Assembly: GCA_037783415.1 (NCBI GenBank)
Contig: JAZGTN010000009.1
Span: 11,842,001 to 11,906,000, forward strand
DNA: 64,000 nucleotides
Reading direction: 5' to 3'
Source of the DNA: Leptasterias polaris
Lineage: Eukaryota > Echinodermata > Asteroidea > Forcipulatida > Asteriidae
The notes under the pieces: model-generated
Told to the model about the DNA's origin: nothing
What the model saw: the letters and a program-made list of their open reading frames with translations, nothing else
Database searches by the model: none
Shown: positions 12,201-19,812 of the stretch, in pieces
How the letters are laid out: every line of letters starts with the position of its first letter
Position numbering within the stretch: the stretch's first letter is position 1
Program-made: the position numbers and the translations under genes

Positions 12201-15200
12201 TATCCCAAAAGTTTTTGTGGAAGATTGTCAATGTGGCAGGAGATTCTGTCCCCCCATGCGGTGAATTATGTAGAAATTTTGTCTCATAGCGCCCTCTTTT
12301 GAATCAACTTCCTTCAGCTCATGTTAATTCACCGTATAGGGGAAACACACATCAGGGGACAAAATCCCTTATGACCAGTGAAACTGGTTGCTTCTAAATT
12401 GCCTCGTATGCCGAGCCTCAAGTTTAAAACATTTTATAAAACGCTAACATTTTTGTTCTACATTCTGTAACTTTTTAATGCAACTTTCTGACGGCAGTCC
12501 TCAATAGCCCGGCTGAAGTTTTGGGGCTCAGAGGGAGTGAAGAGGGACATTAAAACGGCCGTCAAATATTATGAAAAATCGGTCCAGGAGATGCCACAGA
12601 ATGCAGTGGCATTGTATGACTATGGTATTGTGTTACTAAGGGTACGTTAAATTGTTGTTTAATGGAAAATCGGGTAAACATGACTGTCAGTTCAATAGAG
12701 ATCACTAGTGGTTGGAAAAGGGATGGTACATTCATTACAGTCTAGTTTTCAAGAAACATATCATAAAGTGATAGTACATCATTGGTAATTGTAAGAGTAC
12801 ATTCATTCCAATCCTCTAGTTATCAAGAAACATAAAGGGATGGTACATCATTGGTTATAGGAAGAGTGCATTCATTTCAATCCTCTAGTTATCAAGAAAC
12901 ATATCATAAAGGGATGGTATACATTATTGGTTCGTGGAAGAAAGCATTCATTCCAATCCTCTAGTTTTCAAGAAACATATATCGTAAAGGGATGGTATAC
13001 ATCATTGGTTCGTGGAAGAGTGCATTCATTCCAATCCTCTAGTTTTCAAGAAACATATCATAAAGGGATGGTACATCATTGGTTATTGGAAGAGTACATT
13101 AATTCCAATCCTCTAGTTTTCAAGAAACATCACAAAGAAATGTACAAGCATTGGTTTTTAGGAAAAGTTGTTGTCACAAATTTTTTCCCCAGCCTTTAAA
13201 TTGTAATAAGCAAACTTAGTATTCTGTTTCTGACATTTAAACATTTTTTTATCGAATGAAGGGGCAAGGGACCGATAAGAATATCGATAAAGCATTAGAC
13301 CATCTTAACAAGTCAGCTGAGTTGGTAAGTATTTATTTTTAAAGGGTGAGTACATAGTGCTTAACACACATCGATGTAAGGGTAAAAAAACAAAGATAAT
13401 TTGTTTATCTGATGTCTCTCACCAGTGGCCCTGGTTTGATTCCTGGCTTAGGCCATATGTGAGTAGAGTTGTGCGCTTGTTCTCTGCTGTGCCACAAGAG
13501 TTTTTCCCTGGGGTCTCTGGTTTTCCTTTCTCCGGAAAAATCAAACTCTTTCAATCCCTGGCTGTGCTCCGTGGTCATATATGGGTCAATGTGGTTGGCT
13601 GCCAAAGGTGGCTGGCTGCTAAAGGCACCCTTACATGCCTGCAGCTGGAACACATGAGGGAAAGCTTCATTAAAGATGGAAGCTGAAAAAACACATTCTT
13701 TTCATCTGGCAACTAATTACACACCATGTATGTTATCTCCAGGTAATTCCTTTTCCAAACAGTGGAGTTAATTGGATCATGCACAAACCATTAGTGCTGC
13801 TGACTGCCCCAGGCAAATTAACTGCTCATCCATTAAGTTTAATGACCCAAGTTATTCAATGTAAACACACTCACTCTGTGAAAAGGATGTATACTTTCTG
13901 AGTTTTGGTGGCCAAACTCAGAAATTCTTTTATGGAGCTTTCCCGTAATGACATTGTAGCCGCATCCTTCGCAAGTCAGCTTCTTATCTGTGAGTAAGGA
14001 TGGTTAGCCTCCCAAATTTTTATTATAATTTGCATACTTCTAAGGAGTTGACATTGATTTAAGAATGCTTAAGGCCCAATGAACGGGGGTATCAAAGTGT
14101 AAGCAGGGCTCGAATTTTACACTGGACCACAGGCCCGAGGCCAGTAATTTTAGTGTCGGGCCAGTAAACTTATGACCTAACAAGTCCGATGGTCTTGTGT
14201 TTTTCAATTGAATAACAGAAACACATTATGTTCAAGTGTTGACTTTGGGTCTGATAAATTATCTTTCAATTCTATGAGTAATCAAGTATACTCTTCTCTT
14301 ACTTGTCTCAGTTCTGGTTCATATAAAAGCAGTTAAATGCATGTTAAACTGTGGCAGCAAGTTTTTTTTTTCACATTTTGAATCTGGTCTTGTAAAAAAA
14401 TGTCTGGTCCAGTAAAGATTTTGAGCTACAAGCCCTGTAGTCTTGTGGATTTTCTCCCCAAATTCGAGCCCTGGTGTAAGACTCTTCAACGCTTGGTTTT
14501 GAAAGTTTAAGTGAACGTCCATTGTTAAAGAGCATTTCAAGTAATAAACCAGTAGGGAAACTGACTGGGTAATTCTTTTTAATAGATTTTGGTTGAAAAT
14601 ATTTATTTTTGACTAGAGTGAGACTCTGAAATCATGTGCCGGTGCTCTACCAACTGAGCAATCTAGCCCTATGTTGGTGTTCTCCCTATTTTATCAATAT
14701 CTTTGCACCTTATGGCAATGATATTGACAATGATATTGACAAAATTGGGAGATCGCCAACATAGGGCTGGATAGATCAGTTGGTAGAGCACCAGTTTTAT
14801 ATCAGCCTTTGAACTTCCGCGAGACTGTGCCTCCTTGAGTGGAAACTTTTTGAATGGTGCCGGGAAACAGGATAGTGGTCTCAGCGATCCACGTCACAGG
14901 TTCAAGTCATGCTCTTGTCCATTTTGTTTCTTTCTTCAACTCAAAATTATTCAAAATGAACTTCATCTTAAAACCTGTCTGCATTTGTTTTTATACCAAA
15001 GTTTTAAATCAGCCTTTCATTTTTTATATTAGGGTCATGCCCCAGCCTATACAGCTATAGGTTGGTACGCTTTGAACTTCCAGGGGAACACCATCAAGGC
15101 GGCAAAGATGTTTGACATCGCAGATCAGATGGGGCACAGGGATGCCTCACACAACCTGGGCTACCTGTATAAGACGGGTCGGTACCCTGGCAAGCAAGCA

Positions 15201-18200
15201 GATAACGTAAGTCTGATTCTCTAACGGCTTTAACTTTGGAACGATGGGTCGTCAAAATCAGCTCCAGTCTGTAGTAGCAATAAATTCAATGGTAGCCATA
15301 TTTATAGTTGGATAATTTTATCCGTTCGAAGGGTTGAGGCGGAGGGGGCAGTGCAATAATAGGTGGTTATGGCCTCCCACTCCGACCCCAGTGCAGTCTT
15401 TCTCAAAGCCTTTTTTCCCCCTATTTTTTTAGCCTTTTAGAAAGGCTCTTCTGGGGTCATTGTCAATGGCATTTAGACCAAAAACTTGGCACTTCCTGCC
15501 AAAACTCAAACTGAGTTTATTTACTCATCAAATGGATAATAGTAAGAGCTTTCAAAGAACACCTTATCAGGGCCTTTAAGGAAAGTATTTCTTAAGATTG
15601 TAGAATGTTTAAGACATCACATCATATTGATATCAAGGCTGGTGTTTCAGTTGTCTTTGCTTTTAAATAATGCCATTTCACTATTTCTGAGAACGTCACA
15701 TTTATATATATTGGAAACAGACACAGCACACAGTCTTCTTTTTATTTTGAGAAAACAGAATTAGCTAATGCAAACTGCTTGCCAACCAAAAGGACCTGTG
15801 GTGTAAATGCAAACTGGCCTGAGGTTTCGACCCTAGCAGAGTCTTTCTCGAAGGCTAAATGACAACACACACATAAACATGTATACAAGTGTATACAAGT
15901 GTAACAAGAGCAGTCTTTTTATTTCTAGGAAATGGCGTTCAAGTACTTCCAGAGGGCAGCAAACAAGGGTCATATAGACTCGGCTGGCGTCATTGGTGAT
16001 ATATACAATCAAGGAACTGAAAATATGCCAAGAAATAGTCAACAAGCAGCTTTGTAAGTGTGGCCGAGCTCTTGAGTGCATGGGACTTAAGTTGTAATTG
16101 CTCAGTTATTCTAGTGTGGGTTCGATTGCTGGTCATGACACCTGTGTCCCTGAGCAAGACATTTAACCACTTCACGTCTGTATTTTTAAAAAAATTCCAT
16201 GCCCACCAGTGTTTGTTTTATGTTTTTTGGGGGGACTTTTTAGACCTTTTTGAGAAATTGTTTTCCGTCGTAAATGTCATTGTCACAACAAAACCCTGAT
16301 ATCCACTGGTTGTTTTGGACTAATTTTGACAAGGTCCCTAAAAAATAGGAAATAATCTGCTCTGCCAAAAACAATTGATGTCAAACAAATTATTTTGTTG
16401 TCTCCATTTGCTCGCTAGCAGCACCCTTATCAAGACGGGAGTTTGAGCTTCATCAAAATTGAGTTGTATAATTTGTTTTGTTGTTAATATTTCAGCTGGT
16501 CCCGCTTGGTTGGTGAGCAGAACCCTGAAATAGGGATGGCCTTACGTAAAGGTCTAAACGCCTATCTGGCCGGATCTTGGTAAGTATTAAGAACCAGATG
16601 AAAAGGGAATAAAAGCATGGAGTTGAAATCTTAAACAATCTGTTTAAAATTGGCAGTGTTATGGATGTGCGATATTGCACGCTATCGCAGAGCCCGATCC
16701 TGCAAGGTTTTAAATGGACGTTTAAGGCTGAGTCACCACTCTTTTATTCCCATACATAAATTCCTTTCCGTTAAAAATATCAAAAAAAATCTTTTAAAAT
16801 TGAGTACATAGCTGACAGCTTAGCTTAGCTTAGCTGGCCCTGATTCTTCTTTGAATTTCTATCCATGTTGAGCGCAAAGTAGCTCCTAGCGCAAGCTTAG
16901 AACTTGCACCCATAAGTTTCAAACTATCCATTGCAAGTTTCAAACTATTATGTGCAAGTTTCAAACTCGCACAAGCCAAATACGCAACCAACCAACTTAA
17001 ATTGGGCCGTGAAATTTGACTCGGCGCAATCATCTGATAGCGCCCTCTTTTGACTCAATTTCCTAAGGCCATTTTTAAACACTCCTCTATGACCCTAACC
17101 TGAACATCTGACGTCACACTTCAAGGCTCGTGAATAACGCCAGATACCAGCCTGACCAGTTTGACCTTGCATTCATTTCACACATATTGCATGAGTGCAA
17201 TAAAACAACACCGCATGCATGATGTAAACATTCACACATGCAGACCACCGAAAGTGCAAGCTGACAAATTACATCACCTTGGACCAATCATAACACAGAT
17301 AAGGAAAGCTTGTTATATCCAATGAAATCATTGTATCCAATGAAATCATTGGGCCTGTAAGACCAGTGCCTGTCTTTATCCTTACGGATAAAGACAGGGG
17401 ACCCGTCTACTATGACCCTAAAAGAAAAATATGTATTGTGGTCGTACTTTCTTGTTAGACGCTTATCCTATTATCTATACAGGGGTGAGAGCATTGTTTA
17501 CTACATGATGGTAGCAGAGACAGGGCTGGAGGTCGCTCAGTTCAACGTTGCTCACCTCTGTGAGGAAGATTATGTAAGTTCTGAATACAGTACCAACCTT
17601 GTTCCCATTGGTGTACAATCTCAACGTGCCATTTTTTCTCAGAATGCCTTACTCGATCATAATCCCTGGAAGAGTGACTTTGAAAAATCCAAATATATTG
17701 GATATATTAAATAGATGGTTAATCCATTCTGTGGTAGAGACTACGGTTAGGGTCAAGCACAAACCGATAGACCCCTTGCATTGGCCGCCATCGCTGAGGT
17801 CAAACTATGGAAACGAGCTTGCGCCACGCTCAACTCGCAGCCAATGAGAGGTCTAATCGACCTCAGTGAGGGAATTTGTTTAACTAGTGGCGTCGTATGT
17901 GAGGTTTCTATTGGTGGAACATGCATGACGTTTCATCTGTCATTTTGACATGCATACTGCTTGTCGTGAATTTATTGGCCTAGACTGGCCTCAGGTCTTT
18001 TGTTCAGTGTTAATATCCAGCCCTGGAGACTGCTAATTTGTTTGTTTGATTTGTTTTTAGGATGGAGTGGTGTCTACCTTCATTAGAACTGAGTGCAAGT
18101 GGAGATACTATAACATGTCTAGTCACTCTAGAACTCCTCACATTGTCTGTAAGTTTATTCATTTTGTCATCTACAGCAGCCTATGTCTGCCCAGTGCAAC

Positions 18201-19812
18201 ATTCTGGTGCTGCAACAGCCAACAAACTTCAAATAAAATTCCACAGTTTATCGGTTGCAGAGATGGGATCCTACGTCATGACAGAAGTAGTCATACAGAG
18301 CAAAATTTCATAACTCAGCTCACTGCGGAATTATGGTTCACAGCCCATAAAATTATGCGCTTGACCCAAGTTGAATAAAATGAGACCCAAGTTGAATTCA
18401 GTCAATTTATTGGTTGGTTGCAGAGGTGGGATCCTATGTTTTGACTGAAGTAGTCATACACACCCAATTTCATCGTTCAGCTTACTGCTGAATTCTTCGC
18501 TCTTAGACTATAGGACTATGTGCTTAACAGTACGCCATAAGCACAGAATTCCACAGTAAGTAGAGCCATGAAACTGGTCCCAGTTTGGTTTTAGTCAGTT
18601 CAACGGTTGCAGAGGTTGGATCCTATTTTGTGATACAGAGTCATACAGAGCCCAATTTCATGGCTGCACTAATGGCTTAAAAAGAGGACATTCTGGAGCT
18701 CCGAATCTCACTTCTACTTTGTGTTTCTTTGTTTTGAATTCATCTTGTAACATCGATCCTGTTATAAAGAGATAATATGACCAGTCCCAGTGATAGCAAC
18801 TGTAGTTATGAGTTATGATCTCGCAAGACCAAAACATTTTGTTTGAAAACAGTAATAGGGGTTTTCACTACTTTCTTGTGAATCTGATGTCAGATTGAGT
18901 TTAATCTTTCATAGATTTTATATTTCATGTAATTGGGTCACATATGCGGATACTGGGTTTTTTTTCTTCAAAATTACAAATGTTGTCTGGATGCTTTAAA
19001 TAGGTTTTCATTCCCTAAACATAACTTAATCGTTAGAGTTTGTAGCATATGTTTTTTTGTGTAAACATTATGATTTTGTATCAACACTGTTTTCGCAAGT
19101 GCTCTGTGCAAAAGCATTGTATCCCATTGCAAACTTCTTTTGTGTGTACATCCGAGCTGTTTTAGAGACGTAGAAAGTTTTGACAATTGTTATTGCATGC
19201 TACGCAAGTGATATTTTCAGCATTTTTGCACAGACACAACAATAATCACTTCAAACTGACATTTATTTCCGTACTTCATGAACATTTCTAAATAAGACAT
19301 ATTGAATGAAAGAAAGAAAGAACCATAAATGTATTTTTACAAAGCAAGGGCTTGTGGTGGAAGCCCTCAAAATTTAAATCTGAAAAACGTTTCTGTCAGA
19401 AACGTTTCTCAGATTGTGTATTCCTATAGGGATTATTCTTCCCGCATATTTTTATTGAATAAACCAGCAATGAATGAATGAATGAATTAATAAACAGGAA
19501 CAAGAAGGATGGACAGACAGACAGACAGAAATGGTGAAAAAACAAACAAGTAATCTAAAACGAGAACATAAGCTGACAATAGAAAAACAAGAACATTTGC
19601 TGACTGACCCCAAAATTGAGAAAAGGTTATGGCAGACACTGGGAGAGGAGAGCTCTCTTATAAGTTCTTTCAAAACTTTGAATAATTTTTTGGTTTGTAT
19701 TGTAGCACAATTGAAGATGGGAGATTATTTCTACTACGGCTTAAACGGTGAGCCAGACAATATCACTGCAGTAATGTTCTACTCAATGGCAGCCAAAAAG
19801 AACGACCCACAG
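1..19812 (+). CDS. SEL1L3: SEL1L3-like gene, partial (20 exons; both ends missing)
   Basis: Exons: 1-225 (left edge outside the window or unknown), 2705-2831, 3382-3506, 4300-4415, 5225-5410, 5951-6089, 7370-7584, 8405-8539, 9348-9465, 9842-9903, 10390-10509, 11944-12087, 12498-12641, 13262-13324, 15033-15206, 15929-16053, 16496-16579, 17483-17573, 18061-18148, 19706-19812. Splice phases join without a stop at every junction. The product has a LamG/concanavalin-like region (exons 2-5) and then Sel1-like repeats (exons 8-20). From memory it follows human SEL1L3 in order and wording; shared signatures include LCGI, MLFWGQ, RKGLNAYL.GSW, AETGLEVAQ.N.AH.CEE, WRYYN and LKMGD.YYYG. Vertebrate SEL1L3 is a poorly characterised membrane protein related to the ERAD adaptor SEL1L, so a secretory-pathway role is inference. 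Missing: the start and signal peptide, and the C-terminal Sel1 repeat and membrane helix. Most exon borders are secure; exon 1 and the start of exon 7 are less so. Confidence 0.88.
308..515. repeat. Minisatellite, 16-bp unit, about 12 copies
   Basis: Tandem units of the form TATGTTCYGACACYYC, with drift to TGTTGCGACACC at the left. A shorter relative of the same repeat lies at about 2065-2135. The open reading frame through the array is only the translated repeat. Confidence 0.85.
707..1598. mobile_element. Non-autonomous TIR element (about 890 bp)
   Basis: The ends are inverted copies of about 28-31 bp: AGTCTCGAACGTCA then TTTTTGACGGACTT at the left, and their reverse complement at the right (1572-1598). 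The TCGAACGTCA motif recurs inside in both orientations (914, 1332, 1494, 1558). No coding frame of note. No clear target-site duplication, so the superfamily is not assigned. Confidence 0.55.
1194..1251. repeat. Perfect 14-bp hairpin with nested inner hairpin
   Basis: CTTACCCCCTCTAT (1194-1207) pairs with ATAGAGGGGGTAAG (1238-1251). The 30-nt loop holds its own inverted pair CTTGCA/TGCAAG. It lies near the middle of the TIR element 707-1598. Confidence 0.75.
2065..2135. repeat. Minisatellite remnant (TGTTCTGACAC type)
   Basis: Three to four degenerate copies of TATGTTCTGACACxCx, matching the array at 308-515. Same intron. Confidence 0.6.
2385..2640. repeat. Diverged copy of the TRIM 5'-flank block
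   Basis: Contains TGCATGAATCATTTCTC, a GGCCAGAGATG motif, TCAGCAAGTAGACACTG and CAGCTGAAACTTCCACAG in the same order as the segments just upstream of the three TRIM genes (27,985-28,225; 41,700-41,945; 52,760-52,936). It sits in the intron just upstream of the exon at 2705. Confidence 0.65.
2705..2831 (+). CDS. SEL1L3: SEL1L3-like exon 2
   Basis: Acceptor CTGCAG at 2704, donor GTAAGT at 2832. Encodes ELIRLVDFPVAFAGVHSGI and continues to QQQINRLNP(K). It enters in phase 1 and leaves two bases into a codon. It leads into the LamG-like region. Confidence 0.85.
2851..3015 (-). mobile_element. tRNA-derived SINE (family A), minus orientation
   Basis: Reverse complement carries a Pol III A box in AGATAGCTCAGTTGGTAGAG and a B box GGTTCAAGGCC, then a tail seen in four other copies. 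Related copies: 3147-3242, 9583-9775, 14531-14710, 14735-14810. The anticodon arm has a mismatch and a 9-nt loop, so this is not a working tRNA gene. Confidence 0.7.
3147..3242 (-). mobile_element. SINE family A, partial
   Basis: Repeats the TAAACCACAAGGGAAACTG tail and the CCTCCGGATTAATGTGC segment of the neighbouring SINE copy; the A-box end is missing. Confidence 0.6.
3382..3506 (+). CDS. SEL1L3: SEL1L3-like exon 3 (LamG-like region)
   Basis: Acceptor TTCCTTTTTAG, donor GTATGT. Encodes FLLEYCSVGLCGIYH and ITPLILINSKG. The two Cys and the LCGI motif match vertebrate SEL1L3 (RYCKASLCGI, recalled from memory). Confidence 0.9.
3513..4010 (+). mobile_element. tRNA-derived SINE (family B) with internally duplicated tail
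   Basis: A tRNA-Leu/Ser-like head (GGCTGAGCGG, B box GGTTCAAGTCC) is followed by the body motif CACTTGTGTCCTTGAGCA. A segment around GGGATTAACCCTAGTGTTTC is duplicated (3749-3835 and 3880-3965). Matches the better preserved copy at 50,095-50,530. Confidence 0.65.
4300..4415 (+). CDS. SEL1L3: SEL1L3-like exon 4 (LamG-like region)
   Basis: Acceptor ATTCAAAG, donor GTACAT. Encodes LIHIQTLLEDNQASGIL and PLRQWVKLVYTQNGSK. PLRQWVKL is the strand typical of LamG-like folds (PLKEWIRL in human, from memory). Ends in phase 0. Confidence 0.88.
4425..5040. repeat. Tandem repeat, 119-bp unit, about 5 copies
   Basis: The segment GCCAGCCTGCAATATGATAT recurs at 4591, 4710 and 4829, with more diverged copies on each side. 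The three central units are nearly identical, which indicates recent unequal exchange. Confidence 0.85.
5225..5410 (+). CDS. SEL1L3: SEL1L3-like exon 5 (end of LamG-like region)
   Basis: Acceptor CCCCCGCAG, donor GTGAGT, phase 0 at both ends. Encodes WSLSISSGKNLTKINLTNN and GLVHLGGSSASMAFKGFIAD. The pattern G.V.LGGS...GF is the usual last part of a LamG-like domain. NLT is a potential N-glycosylation site. Confidence 0.9.
5951..6089 (+). CDS. SEL1L3: SEL1L3-like exon 6
   Basis: Acceptor CTCTATTCAG, donor GTAAGA. Encodes a linker with KCDAFHELMSGVYKMFLN. Ends one base into a codon. The last 14 nt and the donor are duplicated 884 bp downstream (6960-6990). Confidence 0.82.
6116..6487. mobile_element. 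MITE copy 1 (TIR CAGGGCTCGAATTT), hAT-like
   Basis: A 372-bp element with perfect 14-bp terminal inverted repeats. It is nearly identical to the copy at 14,104-14,473. It starts 26 bp after the donor of exon 6. Flanks share TACATT imperfectly. No transposase; CAGGG ends suggest hAT, which is inference. Confidence 0.85.
6557..6615 (+). mobile_element. tRNA-like SINE head fragment
   Basis: A box within GTGGTCAAGTGGTAAGAC and B box GGTTCGAATCC are clear, but only about 57 nt are present and no normal anticodon arm forms. Read as a SINE head or tRNA remnant. Confidence 0.5.
6860..6958 (-). mobile_element. Fragment of the AGGCACTGGACAC MITE family
   Basis: TTGGTAATTACTCCAGAAATG and ACTTACTTGGTAAGAGGC match one end of the family whose fuller copies lie at 36,001-36,372 and 63,039-63,478. 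Confidence 0.5.
7080..7260 (+). repeat. Dispersed repeat copy 1 (CAAACTGCTTACAAACC type)
   Basis: Shares CTGCTTACAAACCAAAAGGACC and a CCTGATGTTTCGAC...AGTCTTTCTTGAAG end with 15,735-15,862 in another intron. Directly abuts the next exon. Confidence 0.6.
7370..7584 (+). CDS. SEL1L3: SEL1L3-like exon 7
   Basis: Acceptor TTGATATTGTCTTTGTAG, donor GTGAGT; one base from exon 6 plus AA makes Lys, then the frame is open. The 3' part (YETSFANIGRILHDKATDYL) fits the FEAARLLL stretch recalled from human SEL1L3. The 5' part (Ser/Pro-rich, LPTPSSTYTT) has no counterpart I recall, so the true acceptor might be a later AG, for example at 7470. A 112-residue frame is also open on the opposite strand. Confidence 0.65.
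7600..8105. repeat. Satellite array A, about 73-bp unit, 7 copies
   Basis: The motif CATCATTGGTTATTGGAAGA recurs at 7680, 7754, 7829, 7901, 7974 and 8048. The same unit forms a second array at 12,707-13,165, five exons further on. Confidence 0.9.
8140..8275 (-). repeat. Dispersed repeat, inverted relative to 15,560-15,690
   Basis: GACATCACATCGAATTGG-like and TCTTAAACATTCTA segments are the reverse complement of a segment at 15,560-15,690. Function unknown; probably transposon-derived. Confidence 0.55.
8405..8539 (+). CDS. SEL1L3: SEL1L3-like exon 8 (first Sel1-like repeat)
   Basis: Acceptor GACGTACAG. Encodes VAILRKASCYGNHQSSYMLG then TLYDGGVNVKHDQNE, a clear Sel1 repeat (A..LG.LYDGG). The donor is GCAAGT, a GC-AG intron: reading through it is required to join ...QNE to AYKYWLVAA in exon 9 in phase 0. 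Confidence 0.9.
9151..9234. repeat. 21-bp tandem repeat, 4 perfect copies
   Basis: AATTTGACCTTTGAGCCCCTG repeated four times, the last lacking little. Confidence 0.95.
9348..9465 (+). CDS. SEL1L3: SEL1L3-like exon 9 (Sel1-like repeat)
   Basis: Acceptor TTTATCACCAG, donor GTAAGT. Encodes AYKYWLVAAQEGNRLAMMAL and NHHSLGLKTAPNDFDFSY, completing the repeat begun in exon 8. Ends one base into a codon. Confidence 0.9.
9583..9775 (+). mobile_element. SINE family A, plus orientation, nearly full
   Basis: GGGCTAGATAGCTCAGTTGG starts the tRNA-like head; the tail ends in CATTACTTGATATTTGAAAT. It is the same family as 2851-3015. Confidence 0.7.
9842..9903 (+). CDS. SEL1L3: SEL1L3-like exon 10
   Basis: Acceptor CTTTACTTTTTAG, donor GTAAGT. 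Only 62 bp; encodes (N)YLKYLASLTLKDRQRHDPDA. Restores phase 0. Confidence 0.82.
10390..10509 (+). CDS. SEL1L3: SEL1L3-like exon 11
   Basis: Acceptor GATGATCAG, donor GTTAGT. Encodes VMTEFVRLIDTESLRVHKGE and DQFLWLKYQAKKGIAQAQ, matching the GDVFMWLKHEATRGNAAAQ stretch recalled from human SEL1L3. Confidence 0.9.
10815..10990. repeat. Short repeat with TTTGGACACCC motifs and TTAGCCAG ends
   Basis: TTGGACACCC occurs four to five times. The outer ends TTAGCCAG and CTGGCTAA are inverted copies, and the direct motif CACTTGTCCA flanks both sides. Possibly a very small MITE. Confidence 0.4.
11944..12087 (+). CDS. SEL1L3: SEL1L3-like exon 12 (Sel1-like repeat, 144 bp)
   Basis: Acceptor CCCCTCTGTAG, donor GTAAGT, phase 0-0. 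Encodes LARMLFWGQMGVGRDIQQAL then DEVAQYDIGIIQLK. It has the same length and pattern as exon 13, which follows after a 410-bp intron. Confidence 0.92.
12498..12641 (+). CDS. SEL1L3: SEL1L3-like exon 13 (duplicated Sel1-like repeat, 144 bp)
   Basis: Acceptor CTGACGGCAG, donor GTACGT, phase 0-0. Encodes ARLKFWGSEGVKRDIKTAV and NAVALYDYGIVLLR. Aligns residue by residue with exon 12 (AR, FWG, GV, RDI, YD.GI). Human SEL1L3, as I recall it, has one such repeat here, so this is probably an exon duplication. Confidence 0.9.
12707..13165. repeat. Satellite array B, about 73-bp unit, 6 copies
   Basis: Same unit as 7600-8105 (CATTGGTT...TTCATTCCAATCCTCTAG). Some units differ by TTTTCAAG for TTATCAAG, so this array has its own variants. 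Confidence 0.88.
13262..13324 (+). CDS. SEL1L3: SEL1L3-like exon 14
   Basis: Acceptor ATCGAATGAAG, donor GTAAGT, 63 bp, phase 0-0. Encodes GQGTDKNIDKALDHLNKSAE, a Sel1 core (GQG..KN...AL..L.K.AE). Confidence 0.88.
13405..13735 (+). mobile_element. Probable SINE or short dispersed repeat
   Basis: A B-box-like GGTTTGATTCCTGGC is followed by GTGCCACAAGAGTTTTTCCC and CTCCGGAAAAATC, a body type seen in tRNA-derived SINEs of several marine animals (recalled, not checked). Frames open through it on both strands are not genes. Confidence 0.4.
14104..14473. mobile_element. MITE copy 2 (TIR CAGGGCTCGAATTT)
   Basis: A 370-bp sister of 6116-6487 with the same perfect 14-bp inverted ends. It is flanked by a perfect 7-bp direct repeat GTGTAAG on each side, the expected target duplication. 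Confidence 0.9.
14531..14710 (-). mobile_element. SINE family A, minus orientation
   Basis: TAATAAACCAGTAGGGAAAC tail and CTCTACCAACTGAGCAATC head (A box in reverse). Faces a second, partial copy at 14,735-14,810, making an inverted pair. Confidence 0.6.
14735..14810 (+). mobile_element. SINE family A, plus, head only
   Basis: GGGCTGGATAGATCAGTTGG with the preceding GGGAGATCGCCAACATA; breaks off after the A-box arm. Confidence 0.55.
15033..15206 (+). CDS. SEL1L3: SEL1L3-like exon 15 (Sel1-like repeats)
   Basis: Acceptor TTTATATTAG, donor GTAAGT, phase 0-0. Encodes GHAPAYTAIGWYALNFQGN, AAKMFDIADQMGHRDASHNL and GYLYKTGRYPG: the end of one Sel1 repeat and most of the next. Confidence 0.93.
15560..15690 (+). 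repeat. Dispersed repeat, inverted partner of 8140-8275
   Basis: GGAAAGTATTTCTTAAGAT and AGAATGTTTAAGACATCAC are reverse complements of the segment in the exon 7-8 intron. Confidence 0.55.
15735..15862 (+). repeat. Dispersed repeat copy 2 (CAAACTGCTTGCCAACC type)
   Basis: Matches 7080-7260: GCAAACTGCTTGCCAACC, AAAAGGACCT, GAGGTTTCGACCCTAGC and GTCTTTCTCGAAGG in the same order. Confidence 0.6.
15929..16053 (+). CDS. SEL1L3: SEL1L3-like exon 16 (Sel1-like repeat)
   Basis: Acceptor TTTTTATTTCTAG, donor GTAAGT. Encodes EMAFKYFQRAANKGHIDSAG and VIGDIYNQGTENMP. It leaves two bases of a Phe codon. A SINE head begins inside the donor region. Confidence 0.92.
16054..16175 (+). mobile_element. SINE family B head abutting a splice donor
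   Basis: GTGTGGCCGAGCTCTTGAG, B box GGTTCGATTGC and CACCTGTGTCCCTGAGCAAG follow directly after exon 16. The donor GTAAGTGTGG overlaps the SINE start. Confidence 0.6.
16496..16579 (+). CDS. SEL1L3: SEL1L3-like exon 17
   Basis: Acceptor TTAATATTTCAG, donor GTAAGT. Encodes (F)WSRLVGEQNPEIGMALRKG then LNAYLAGS(W). RKGLNAYL.GSW is a strong SEL1L3 signature. Confidence 0.93.
17369..17398. repeat. Perfect 13-bp hairpin with TTAC loop
   Basis: CCTGTCTTTATCC (17,369-17,381) and GGATAAAGACAGG (17,386-17,398). It lies 85 bp upstream of exon 18. Confidence 0.8.
17483..17573 (+). CDS. SEL1L3: SEL1L3-like exon 18
   Basis: Acceptor TTATCTATACAG, donor GTAAGT. Encodes GESIVYYMMVAETGLEVAQF and NVAHLCEEDY, the best conserved stretch of the family. 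Confidence 0.95.
18061..18148 (+). CDS. SEL1L3: SEL1L3-like exon 19
   Basis: Acceptor TTGTTTTTAG, donor GTAAGT. Encodes TECKWRYYNMSSHSRTPHIV. CxWRYYN matches vertebrate SEL1L3; NMS is a potential N-glycosylation site. Confidence 0.92.
18245..18665. repeat. Direct repeats (about 175-190 bp, 3 copies) with MITE-like core
   Basis: GGTTGCAGAGATGGGATCC-type segments recur at about 18,253, 18,415 and 18,607, each followed by AGTCATACAGAGC and a CCAATTTCAT end. The segment 18,460-18,585 has inverted ends like those of the MITE at 23,921-24,173. Confidence 0.6.
19706..19812 (+). CDS. SEL1L3: SEL1L3-like exon 20 (last one visible)
   Basis: Acceptor GTTTGTATTGTAG, donor GTAAGT, ends in phase 0. Encodes LKMGDYFYYGLNGEPDNITA then VMFYSMAAKKNDPQ. 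In vertebrates the protein goes on with FFNL..L.EEG and a membrane helix; no matching exon is seen to the end of the window. Confidence 0.93.

Noticed and set aside
13357..13686. Overlapping 80-110-codon frames on both strands
   Set aside because: Lie in a SINE-like repeat in an intron; no splice-compatible link to the neighbouring exons.
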